Shown: in pieces, positions 42,378 to 50,242 of the stretch | Layout: each line of letters begins with the position of its first letter | Numbering within the stretch: the first letter of the stretch is position 1 | Assembly: GCA_964542985.1 (NCBI GenBank) | Contig: CAZIWH010000003.1 | Location: forward strand, 6,351 to 70,350 | Source: QNYQ01 sp964542985 | GTDB taxonomy: Archaea; Thermoproteota; Thermoprotei_A; Sulfolobales; Pyrodictiaceae | Direction: 5' to 3' | Length of the DNA stretch: 64,000 bases | The notes under the pieces: generated by a model | What the model saw: the letters and a program-made list of their open reading frames with translations, nothing else | Databases searched by the model: none | Told to the model about the DNA's origin: nothing | Position numbers and translations under genes: made by a program

Positions 42378-44471
42378 ATGCGGGGTGGTCGTGTTCTGCG
42401 TGTGATGGGTGTAGACGTGGAGCCCGGATGTAGGGGTGGCGGCCGCTGCTACAGTGTCGTGGTGGTTGAGGATGGGAGGCTCGTAGCCAAGTACGAGAAC
42501 GTACCCCTCCACAGACTCATACGGCTAGTCTGGGAGCTCCGGCCCCAGGTGCTGGCCCTGGACAATGTCCAGGAGCTGGCGAGGACAAGGAGGGAGCTAG
42601 GCAGGGTCTTCTCCATGCTCCCACCGGAGCTGAGCATAGTGCAGCCCACGCGGCTCCCGGACGGCAGCCTCATCGACATTAGGCGGTTGGCGCGGCTCGC
42701 AGGCCTCGACCCTGGCGGGGGGAAGCTGTCGCCTTCCCGGACGGCGTACCTCGCGGCACTCCTCGCCGAGATGGGATACGGGTCCACGATAAAGCTGGTT
42801 GAGGAGAAGACCAGGATAATAGTGGCGAAGAACAGGAGGCTCAAGCATGGCGGTATGAGCAGCCCCAGGTACCAGCGCCGGGTCAGGGCGGCGATACTCC
42901 GCGCGGTGAAGGACATAAAGAGGACATTGGACAAGAATGGCCTCGACTACGACCTCTTGTTCAGGAAGAGTGGCGGTGGCCTCGACAGCGCCGTCTTCAT
43001 AGTCTATGCGCCGAGGAGCAAGCTCCAGGGCATAATTAGGAGTCACAGCGACACAGACGTGCGGATAGAGATACAACCGGTCTACAAGAGCAGGATAGTC
43101 TTCGAGGAGGATGATGCCAGGCTCCCCGGCACCAGGAGACCCTACATAATCGTAGGCGTAGACCCGGGCATCTCCACTGGGCTCGCTGCAATAGATCTCC
43201 GCGGCCGCCCGGTCCTAGCCCTTAGCCGCAGAGGGATAGACAGAGAGGAGGTAGTGGAGCTGATAAGACGGCACGGCGTCCCAGTGATGATAGCTACCGA
43301 CGTGAACCCTGCCCCGGAGTTCGCCAGGAAGCTTGCAGGCATGCTCCGTGTGCCGCTCTACACTCCTCCCGCGTCGCTGAGCGTGGAGGAGAAGAGGAGC
43401 ATATTCGAGACCTACGTGCAGCGGTACCCGGAGCTGCGCAGGGTCTCTGATTCCCACGTTCGCGATGCTTTCGCCGCTGCGGTGAAAGCGTACCGGGCCT
43501 ATGAGTCGAAGCTTCGGCAGATAGAGTCCCACCTAGCCAGGATGAACCTCGACATCGACATGGAGAAGATAAAGGCGGCCGTGATAAGAGGCTACAGCAT
43601 AGCCGAGGCAATAGAGCAGGCCATAAACGACGCGTTGAACGGCGTGGGCCTCGAAGAATACGTGGTGGCCTCGAGAAGGGAGCAGAAGAGAGAGCGGCCA
43701 GCCGAGAAGCCCCGGGCAGAGGACCGGGCAGCCGAGCTAGAGCTGTTGCGCGCCGAGAACCTGGCCCTCCGCCGCCGCCTCCTGATGCTGGAGGAGCAGC
43801 TCCGCGACCTGGAGCTGGAGCGGAGGCTCCTCCTCCTAGAGGTGAAGGCGGAAGTTGAGAGGGACAGGGAGGTCGCAGCGCTCCAGGAGAGGCTCGCAGC
43901 CCTCCGAACGGAGCTGGAGAAGCTCAGAGAGGAAAATAAGAGGCTCCGCAATAGCCTCGAGACGCTCACGACAATACTATACGCCGTTGCCAGGGGAGAA
44001 GCCCTACCAGCCCCCAGGCTCCACGACGTAAACGGGAAGACTATAGAAGAGCTGGAGAAGAGGCTCGGCGGCAGCCGCCTCATAGCAGTGCTGGAGTCGG
44101 TGAACCCTGTGCAGGTGAGGATGCATGCCAAGGAACTCCGCCGCCTCCTGCTAGCGGCAGCGGTTCCGAGAGAGAACCTGGGGGAGGCCAGAAGGAGCCT
44201 AGAGAAGCAGCTCATGGTGCCCGTTCTAGCTCTCGAGGACTACCTGGTAGCGGAGGCGGGGGACACGGTGCTCCTTGACCCGGGGATAGTCGTAGACGCC
44301 TATGAGAGGCTCCGCCTCCTAGAGGAAGGGGCTAGGCGCGAGGAGGAGCGCCGTCGCAAGACGCTGACTATGGATAAGCTGCGCGCCCTTCTAGAAGAGT
44401 ACCGGGCCAGGAGGGCTAGGAGGCTCCTCGAGGCCGCCAAAAACGAGCCACGCGGCGCAGGTGGAGGCTAG
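42378..44471 (+). CDS. DUF460 family protein with RNase H-like domain and coiled coil
   Basis: A 697-residue archaeal DUF460 protein. Residues about 7-130 resemble a first RNase H/actin-like domain (MGVDVEPG, VLALDNVQEL). Residues about 255-375 are a second such domain (IIVGVDPGISTGLAAIDLRG, MIATDVNP, and DSHVRDAFAAAVKAYRA), with acidic residues in the pattern expected for metal binding. Residues about 430-530 are a long coiled coil (LRAENLALRRRLLMLEEQL and on). The function is unknown, though RNA or DNA processing is a common guess. ATG 42378 lies inside a hairpin; ATG 42405 is an alternative. The stop interlocks with that of the MAT gene. Confidence 0.85.
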   Translation: MRGGRVLRVMGVDVEPGCRGGGRCYSVVVVEDGRLVAKYENVPLHRLIRLVWELRPQVLALDNVQELARTRRELGRVFSMLPPELSIVQPTRLPDGSLIDIRRLARLAGLDPGGGKLSPSRTAYLAALLAEMGYGSTIKLVEEKTRIIVAKNRRLKHGGMSSPRYQRRVRAAILRAVKDIKRTLDKNGLDYDLLFRKSGGGLDSAVFIVYAPRSKLQGIIRSHSDTDVRIEIQPVYKSRIVFEEDDARLPGTRRPYIIVGVDPGISTGLAAIDLRGRPVLALSRRGIDREEVVELIRRHGVPVMIATDVNPAPEFARKLAGMLRVPLYTPPASLSVEEKRSIFETYVQRYPELRRVSDSHVRDAFAAAVKAYRAYESKLRQIESHLARMNLDIDMEKIKAAVIRGYSIAEAIEQAINDALNGVGLEEYVVASRREQKRERPAEKPRAEDRAAELELLRAENLALRRRLLMLEEQLRDLELERRLLLLEVKAEVERDREVAALQERLAALRTELEKLREENKRLRNSLETLTTILYAVARGEALPAPRLHDVNGKTIEELEKRLGGSRLIAVLESVNPVQVRMHAKELRRLLLAAAVPRENLGEARRSLEKQLMVPVLALEDYLVAEAGDTVLLDPGIVVDAYERLRLLEEGARREEERRRKTLTMDKLRALLEEYRARRARRLLEAAKNEPRGAGGG

Positions 44472-45697
44472 TAAACTGTTATCTCGCCCCCTACCAGCTT
44501 CTCCGTTATCTTCTTGAAGCTGTCCAGCTCCTCCTCCACTATAGCCTCTATCTCGCGCACAGCATCGCTTGGCAGGGGCTCGCCGGGCTTCTCGGTGAGC
44601 ACCTTCACGTTCGCCACGAGGGGGTCGTTTATCGGCCTCCCTATCTGGCTCAGCAGCTCCACGTAGACTTCCCGGATCCCCTCAACGCTCTCATGGACTC
44701 TCCTAGCTATCTCCATTGCCATTATGTTGTAGAGCTTGCCCACATGGTTCACGGGATTCTTGCCTGCAGCAGCCTCGAGGCTCATAGGCCTCAGCGGCGT
44801 AATGAGGCCGTAGCTCCTGTTACCCCTCCCTGTCATACCATCGTCGCCGTGCTCCGCGCTCGTACCGGTGACAGTAAGGTATACTATCCCCTTGTCCGGC
44901 TTGTCGGCGGTGTTCACGTAGACGGTTACATCGTAGTCGGGCGCGATCCTGCTGGCAAGGTCCAGCACAGCCTCCTTCACGGCCTCCTTCACCGACATGT
45001 AGTGCTCTACGTCGTTCACGAGGTTCGATATCATAGCCGCAGCTATAGTGATCTCTATTTTCTTGCCCCTCCTCAGCCCCATGACCTTAATGTCCTCACC
45101 GACCTCGGGGTTCTTCTGCTTAAACTCCCTGCTATTCAGCAGCCTCTCAGTCTCATAGACAAGGCGCTCCAGCGTAGAGAACGGTGCAAACCCTACGCCC
45201 ACACTGGTGTCGTTCGCCAGGGGGACGGTGTCCTTCCCCAGCTCGAATATGCCCACCAGGTCGGCGCTACCGTGCCCAATGCGGTAGTCCACTACCACGT
45301 GCCTCTCCGGGTCAAGGAACCTGAAATGCCTCTTAATCCAGGACTTCACAGCCTCAAGGACTATCGGGCCAATAGGCACTCTCTCTATGCTGCCGTCCTC
45401 CAGCCTGACCTCCGTCGTGGCTCTACCCGAGACCAGGATGTAGATGGGCTGCAGAACCTCGCCTCCGCCGAACCTAGGCGCAGCCTGGCCGCCGACAAGC
45501 AGCACCTTGTCCAGATTGTGGTGTAATATTGCGCCGTACTTCTCCAGGTAGTAGCGGCTGAGAAGCCTGCTGGACTCCTCTGCTACAGCGTCACTAATCG
45601 TATCGGGGTGGCCGAGGCCCTTACGCTCAACAAGCTCCACGCTCTGGGACTCAACGGGCTGCCAACGGATGCTCTCAACAACTATGTTCCTCTTCAC
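44468..45697 (-). CDS. mat: S-adenosylmethionine synthetase, archaeal type
   Basis: Makes S-adenosylmethionine from methionine and ATP. It is the distinct archaeal form, recognised by VERKGLGHPDTISDAVAEES near the start, RVPIGPI, the ADLVGIFELG strand and DDGMTGRGNRSYGLITPLRP. Length 409 is normal. The start is GTG 45697. The many SAM-using enzymes in the window (Trm5, Trm10, Nep1) depend on its product. It is convergent with the DUF460 gene, sharing CTAG for both stops. Confidence 0.97.
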   Translation of the reverse strand: MKRNIVVESIRWQPVESQSVELVERKGLGHPDTISDAVAEESSRLLSRYYLEKYGAILHHNLDKVLLVGGQAAPRFGGGEVLQPIYILVSGRATTEVRLEDGSIERVPIGPIVLEAVKSWIKRHFRFLDPERHVVVDYRIGHGSADLVGIFELGKDTVPLANDTSVGVGFAPFSTLERLVYETERLLNSREFKQKNPEVGEDIKVMGLRRGKKIEITIAAAMISNLVNDVEHYMSVKEAVKEAVLDLASRIAPDYDVTVYVNTADKPDKGIVYLTVTGTSAEHGDDGMTGRGNRSYGLITPLRPMSLEAAAGKNPVNHVGKLYNIMAMEIARRVHESVEGIREVYVELLSQIGRPINDPLVANVKVLTEKPGEPLPSDAVREIEAIVEEELDSFKKITEKLVGGEITVY

Positions 45698-45894
45698 GGC
45701 CGAGTCCTCCTCCGTGCGCCCTCAGCTAACGCCGCACCACTTCTTCACGCAGCTTTTTATCACTACCCTCCAGGAAGCCCCAGTACCTGGCCTTGGGCCG
45801 CTGCCGAGAACCGTGGCCACGTCACACTGGCTTCGAAAGAAGCTCTTCCCGGGATCGTTCTCCGAGGCCTTGTCGCCGAGGGAGGTGGAGGAGG

Positions 45895-46176
45895 CTAGAG
45901 AGGCAGGGAGCCCTCTGACACTATCTCGTAGTCCACACTGATGTACACAACGTGGCTGCCCCTTATGAGGGCCTTGCCGTACTTCACCTTAGGCTCTGTG
46001 GTGCCGGGCTTCACTTCGACGCAGTTATCTAGGACGAGGTTCATTGTAGAGTCTGTTGCCTCGAGTTTCCCTATGTATTCACTGCCGTCCTTCAGCCTCA
46101 CGAGTATGACTCTACCGGTTGCCTCCTTGAGCACCTTTATCGGGTTCACGGGACGCACGCGCTGCCGCTGAGCCAT
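45895..46176 (-). CDS. Sm-like (LSm) RNA-binding protein
   Basis: Archaeal Sm proteins form heptameric rings that bind oligo-U RNA. The Sm1 motif is GRVILVRLKDGSEYIGKLEA, followed by MNLVLDNCVEV, and Sm2 is KALIRGSHVVYISV. ATG 46176 gives 93 residues; an upstream ATG at 46209 adds 11 residues not typical of the family. Neighbours do not overlap it. Confidence 0.95.
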   Translation of the reverse strand: MAQRQRVRPVNPIKVLKEATGRVILVRLKDGSEYIGKLEATDSTMNLVLDNCVEVKPGTTEPKVKYGKALIRGSHVVYISVDYEIVSEGSLPL

Positions 46177-46258
46177 ATAGCAGCCACCTCCCAGACCAAA
46201 AACATTCAATCACCATAGCGAGGCCGGTCTCCCACCAGCGGCTCCGGAGGCTAAAAGC

Positions 46259-47296
46259 TTACCCACCTTGGCCGCCTCGTCCAGTCTCCCCCTCAAGCCT
46301 CCTCAGCGCAAGCCTATTCAAAGCAAGCTCCAGCACGTCAACGGTGTAGTCTATGAGCCTCCTGGCGCCGTGGAGGAGTCTGTAAACCTCTAGCCCCGTG
46401 CAGCCATGGCCGCCCGTCAGTTCATCGTTCCTAGCTCTAAGCACCCTGCAGCGGCGCAGCAGCTCCTCTATTTTCGTCCTCTCCGGGCTCCCCAGCAACA
46501 GTATAGCCTCGCTATACAGCGACGCTATGTCGGCTACATGGCTTCTGAAGCCTTCAAGGCACTTGGGCTCCCCGCGGAGGAGCCGGGCAGCGGCGAGGGC
46601 CATAGCTGAAGCATGGTCCCCTATCCTCTCCAGGTGCTTAGCCGCAGTCATCACTATCACCGCGTCGCCTAGGCTCCTGACACCCAGCTGCCTTGCAGTG
46701 ACCCAGCCAGAGAGGAGCAGGAAGACTTGCCTCCAGATGAACATGAACAGCTTGTCCACGATATCGTCCCTAGAAGGTATCTCCTCCAGGAGCTCTAGGT
46801 CTCCCTCTATGCCTCTCACAAGATCCTCCAACATGTGGCCAACAGTCCTGGCGAGACGGGCTAGAGACTTCTCAAGCTCCATGCTAGTCGGATCCAATAC
46901 CACCTGGAACACCAGGCTGTCGGAGGACTCCTCCACAACTTCGACGCCCATAAGCCGGGCAGAGACTACGCTCCTAACTCTCCTGGCAAGCCCAGGCTGA
47001 ACTTGCCCTCGGAGCACAACCTCAATAACATCAGCCCCAGCGATATAGTAGGAGACAACCTCCCTCAACAACTCCTCCACGCCAGGCTCCTCGAAGACAA
47101 GCCGTACACTCTTCCTCTCCCTAGCAGCTCCACCCACTGGCCGCAGCCGGAGAGACCCGTCAGGCTCAACGCTGACAACGACCTCCCCAGACTTATCCAC
47201 ACCGTACCGGAGCACCCACTGCTTAGGCAGCGTCACAACATAGGAGCCGCCGCCGGTATGCTGAACCCTCCGGACAACACTCCTCAGGCCCAACAC
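46259..47296 (-). CDS. PhoU-family regulator with N-terminal AbrB-like domain
   Basis: A 345-residue protein whose N-terminal 50 residues are a SpoVT/AbrB-type DNA-binding domain (HTGGGSYVVTLPKQWVLRYG) and whose C-terminal half is a PhoU-like helical bundle with acidic metal-binding repeats (HLERIGDHASAMAL and the earlier VGHMLEDLVRGIE). Archaeal proteins of this layout are annotated as phosphate uptake regulators. No phosphate transporter gene is in the window, so its target may be elsewhere. Start GTG 47296. Confidence 0.88.
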   Translation of the reverse strand: MLGLRSVVRRVQHTGGGSYVVTLPKQWVLRYGVDKSGEVVVSVEPDGSLRLRPVGGAARERKSVRLVFEEPGVEELLREVVSYYIAGADVIEVVLRGQVQPGLARRVRSVVSARLMGVEVVEESSDSLVFQVVLDPTSMELEKSLARLARTVGHMLEDLVRGIEGDLELLEEIPSRDDIVDKLFMFIWRQVFLLLSGWVTARQLGVRSLGDAVIVMTAAKHLERIGDHASAMALAAARLLRGEPKCLEGFRSHVADIASLYSEAILLLGSPERTKIEELLRRCRVLRARNDELTGGHGCTGLEVYRLLHGARRLIDYTVDVLELALNRLALRRLEGETGRGGQGG

Positions 47297-47525
47297 CCAC
47301 CAAGCCCCCTAGACAAGCCGAGAGGAAATGGCGAGAACCAAGCCCCTCACCCCGCCGAACCCCCAGAGCCTGCGGCCCAGGGAAGGAAGGACGGCGGTCA
47401 GCGCTCAGCCCCTCATCAACGCAGAGGCGTCAGCGGGGTTCGCGCATCCCCCCGGAACCGGTTGCAACCACGACTCACGCCCAATTAATTACCGCTACAG
47501 ATCCACCGCCGAGGTGGCCGAGGGG

Positions 47526-48230
47526 TTGGGGGCAGGGGTGCAGCCGCGGGAATGCAAGACGCTGAAGATAGTGCTCCTCGAATCCCCACTCGAGACCGTG
47601 CCCAGGGAGCTGTGGAGCCACCCCCAGGTGAGGCGAACAGCAGCCCGCTACGGCATAGAGCCCGGGGAGATGCTGCTCGACAAAACCCTCCACTACCACG
47701 CCATGGCTACGTTGCCGCAGAAGTGGAAGCGCGGCCGCCCCGACATAGTGCACACCACGCTCCTCCTACTCCAAGACTCTCTGCTCAACCTTGAAGGCAG
47801 GCTACGCATCTACGTCCACGTCTACGATGATCGAGTCTTCGCCGTAGAGCCCGAGACAAGGATACCCAAGCACTACGAGAGGTTCCGCGGCCTCATGGCC
47901 CAGCTCCTCCGCGAGAACCGGGTCCCCCCGGATGGCAAACCCCTCATATACCTGGAAGCAGAGAGCCTAAGAGACTACGTCCGCAGACACGGCAAGATAA
48001 TCCTCCTATGGGAGCACGGCCAAGACGCAACCCCAGCCCAGGCAGCGAGACTGGCGCTGGCAACCAGCAGGCCCCTAGGAATAGGAATGTTCCCCCGCGG
48101 CGACTTTAGGAAACAGACACTGCGCAAGACATGGCTACGTCTACGCCTAGCAGCCGGCCGGCCCCTCAAAGCATGGACGGTAGCCTCGATGATCGTCAAC
48201 GCTGCCGAGCAGCTCCTAGGAATACTGTAG
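47526..48230 (+). CDS. nep1: rRNA pseudouridine N1-methyltransferase, Nep1/Emg1
   Basis: Nep1 is a SPOUT enzyme that methylates a pseudouridine in 16S/18S rRNA and aids small subunit assembly. It begins LKIVLLESPLETVPRELW and carries LLDKTLHYHAMATLP, KRGRPDIVHTTLLLL and PETRIPKHYERFRGLMAQLL, the family core. TTG 47526 is preferred because GAGGTGG ends 8 bases upstream, giving 234 residues. The frame is open upstream to 47328, but that part is low-complexity and non-coding in appearance. Confidence 0.94.
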   Translation: MGAGVQPRECKTLKIVLLESPLETVPRELWSHPQVRRTAARYGIEPGEMLLDKTLHYHAMATLPQKWKRGRPDIVHTTLLLLQDSLLNLEGRLRIYVHVYDDRVFAVEPETRIPKHYERFRGLMAQLLRENRVPPDGKPLIYLEAESLRDYVRRHGKIILLWEHGQDATPAQAARLALATSRPLGIGMFPRGDFRKQTLRKTWLRLRLAAGRPLKAWTVASMIVNAAEQLLGIL

Positions 48231-48354
48231 GCCGCGGGGGAACCCCCCGCCCATCCCCACGGGCCCAGCCAGACGGCCCTCCATGGAGTCGCGGGGGAGC
48301 GGGGGCGCAGCACCCGCGGCCCCCGCCCAAACCGGGAGAGAAACAAGACCGTGA

Positions 48355-48753
48355 TTAACCTACGTCCCCGCAGCCAGCTCGTCTCGCAAGACTCGGCCCA
48401 GGATAGACCAGGCACCTAGACCTACCAAGCCTCAGCATGAGGCCAAGCTCCTCGGCCTTCTTCACGTCGCCCATGGGCTCCAGGCAGAGAAGCTCCAACG
48501 GCTCCACCCGGCCATCCCCACCCCTAACAACAACGAGAACGTTCTCAGCAAGCTCCATGAGCGAAATGTATTGACGACACAGCTCACTCAGGTCGCCCGA
48601 GGGCCTCAGACCAGCAGCCTCAACCACGGCCCTCATACGCTTCACAGCAGCCTCGTCTATGCCCAAGGCCCCGTCACCGGCCCCGCCCCTGGGTAAGGAA
48701 CGAGAGATACCAATGACTCTAGTGTAAAACAGTATGCATCGAGCACCTGGCAC
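48355..48753 (-). CDS. hypothetical protein
   Basis: A 132-residue frame with a helical core (GIDEAAVKRMRAVVEAAGLR, then ELCRQYISLMELAENVLVVVRGG). No motif, signal or membrane segment. The N-terminal 25 residues (basic and Gly-rich) may be upstream of the true start. Base use agrees with coding. Function is unknown. Confidence 0.5.
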   Translation of the reverse strand: MPGARCILFYTRVIGISRSLPRGGAGDGALGIDEAAVKRMRAVVEAAGLRPSGDLSELCRQYISLMELAENVLVVVRGGDGRVEPLELLCLEPMGDVKKAEELGLMLRLGRSRCLVYPGPSLARRAGCGDVG

Positions 48754-48901
48754 AGACCACTATATAGAGTAGTAGAGCAGGAAGACACACAGCAGCAATC
48801 CACCTAGCAATGAGCACAAGCCAGTCAAGGAGAGCCGCCGACACGAAACGCCCTGAGAGGCTCCCCTCGGAGGAGAGGGGCATGGAAGGCCCGAGGAGAG
48901 A

Positions 48902-48979
48902 TGGTGGGCCCGCGGGGATTTGAACCCCGGACCTCCGCCGTGTAAGGGCGGCGTCCTAACCAGGCTAGACGACGGGCCC
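48902..48979 (-). tRNA. tRNA-Val (UAC)
   Basis: On the minus strand the acceptor GGGCCCG pairs with CGGGCCC, followed by A73 and an encoded CCA. The anticodon arm is CCGCC-CTTACAC-GGCGG with anticodon TAC. The T arm is CGGGG-TTCAAAT-CCCCG. No intron. A TATA-like element (GGTTTATAGC on the minus strand, about 49022-49031) lies about 48 bases upstream. Confidence 0.96.
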
Positions 48980-49615
48980 AGCAGGCCCTGGGGCCTCCAT
49001 TACCCCGGCCCTTCTCCAGCCGGGCTATAAACCTTCATACAGTTTTCTGCTCAAATGCACGTAAGGCAGCGCGCTAAGAAAACAATATGCTGTCAATGTC
49101 ATGTCGTCGAATTATATATTTACTTTGTCCACAGTCTACTCTGGAGTTGCTCATTTCTAATTAGATTCTCTTGGAACATGTTTGGGCGGAGTTGAATGGT
49201 TCCTTGGGAATAACGATTCAACTCTATGCAGTTCCATGGGAACAGGGTTGGTGTACACGCAATGCACGATAGCCGCGGAATTGGGGCTGTTCCGAAGAAC
49301 CCAAAACCTTCACAACACCAGAGAACATTCGGATTCCAACGGGGAACATACCGGCACAACTCAATAGAGAATTGCAACATCATTGCATTGGTCTGCTCCT
49401 TCAGCGTGTTAGCGATGTTTGCTGCAAAACTTGATAGAAAATTATAGGCTTGAAATAATAATTGCTTCGGGGCTGCATTTCTAAGCTAAACTACTTTTGT
49501 AGAATTCGATAACCCGATTTTATAGAATTGTTGTTTTTGCTTTGGTGTTCCTTGTTGATCGCATCTTTGCTGCTTAGAGTTGTCGCTTGGGTGTGTTTAT
49601 GGGTTGTTGTGTCCC
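48980..49615. other. AT-rich gene-free island with clustered GTTCC/GGAAC dyads
   Basis: About 630 bases with no convincing gene. Much of it is far more AT-rich than the rest of the window (for example 49109-49127 and 49431-49464). Between 49199 and 49347 lie four imperfect dyads: GTTCC-TT-GGGAAT, GTTCC-AT-GGGAAC, GTTC-CGAA-GAAC and ATTCC-AAC-GGGGAAC; GGAAC-AT-GTTTGGG lies just upstream at 49173. The second dyad is followed by AGGG, which recalls the dyad-plus-G-run shape of archaeal origin boxes. It could be a replication origin or a regulatory or foreign segment. Confidence 0.5.
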
Positions 49616-50140
49616 TCATGGTGTTGGGTTATTTTGTTCCGGTGTGCTCGGGTTTGTTGGTTGGTTGTTTTGTTCGGTGTTTCCGTTGTTTCTTGCGGCT
49701 TCTGCTGCTGTGGCTGCTGCTAGTAGGGCCATGGCGGGTATGAGTGTGTGTAGTGCGGGGGCTGCGAGGAGGAGGGCTGCGGCTATGATGTAGATAGTGC
49801 CTGGTGTTTCTGCTCCGCTTCGGTGGAGAGTGTAGCCTAGGGATAGGAGGCCTGCTGCCCCTAGGATCCATGCTGCTGCTAGTAGGGCTAGTTGCAGGGT
49901 GTCGGGTGCGTTGATGTAGGGCGATACGAGTATCGTGGCCGCTGCCGCAGCCGCAGCGGCTGCGGCTGCCGCTACTAGGAGGACGGGGAGCCTGCTGTCT
50001 GGCTCGCTCCTGGCTCTAGTGGCCATGGCTACTGCGAGCAGGACGCCTCCCGTGGCGGCGAGCGCCAGCCCAGCTATGTCGGCGTTGCCTCCGTGGCCTA
50101 TGAGGATGCTTGAGGCGAGTAGGAGCGTGGCGCCCGCCAC
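49616..50140 (-). CDS. polyalanine-containing hypothetical membrane protein
   Basis: A 174-residue protein with about five hydrophobic helices (residues about 2-14, 23-42, 51-72, 80-104 and 118-140), one holding a run of 13 alanines. The tail after residue 148 is polar and low-complexity (NNGNTEQNNQPTNPST). On DNA this tail gives a G/T-rich plus strand. No family signature is seen. It is divergent from the exported protein at 50243. Confidence 0.6.
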   Translation of the reverse strand: MAGATLLLASSILIGHGGNADIAGLALAATGGVLLAVAMATRARSEPDSRLPVLLVAAAAAAAAAAAATILVSPYINAPDTLQLALLAAAWILGAAGLLSLGYTLHRSGAETPGTIYIIAAALLLAAPALHTLIPAMALLAAATAAEAARNNGNTEQNNQPTNPSTPEQNNPTP

Positions 50141-50242
50141 TGCGCCGTGGTTCGTCGTGGCTCATCCCCGGTGGTGTGAGGGAAGCGTCGGCAGGTTGTT
50201 TTCCCTCTTTCCGCGTAGCTTTTCCCGGAACTTAGAGGCTCT

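Noticed and set aside
43592..44215. A 207-residue Ser-rich frame opposite the DUF460 gene
   Set aside because: It is the mirror of the charged coiled-coil codons of DUF460; the serine-rich composition is an artefact of reading the complement.
49120..49383. An 87-residue open frame on the minus strand in the AT island
   Set aside because: Rich in Cys, Trp and Asn with no motif, no ribosome site, and frames on the other strand are open over the same bases. It looks like chance.
49080..49560. The repeated GTTCC/GGAAC elements as a CRISPR array
   Set aside because: The elements are short dyads with uneven spacing (about 32, 58 and 45 bases between centres) and no constant repeat of 24 or more bases, and no cas genes are present.
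48902..49615. tRNA-Val as an integration site with the AT island as a mobile remnant
   Set aside because: The island lies upstream of the tRNA 5' end, whereas integration normally uses the 3' half. I found no repeated tRNA 3' end and no integrase.
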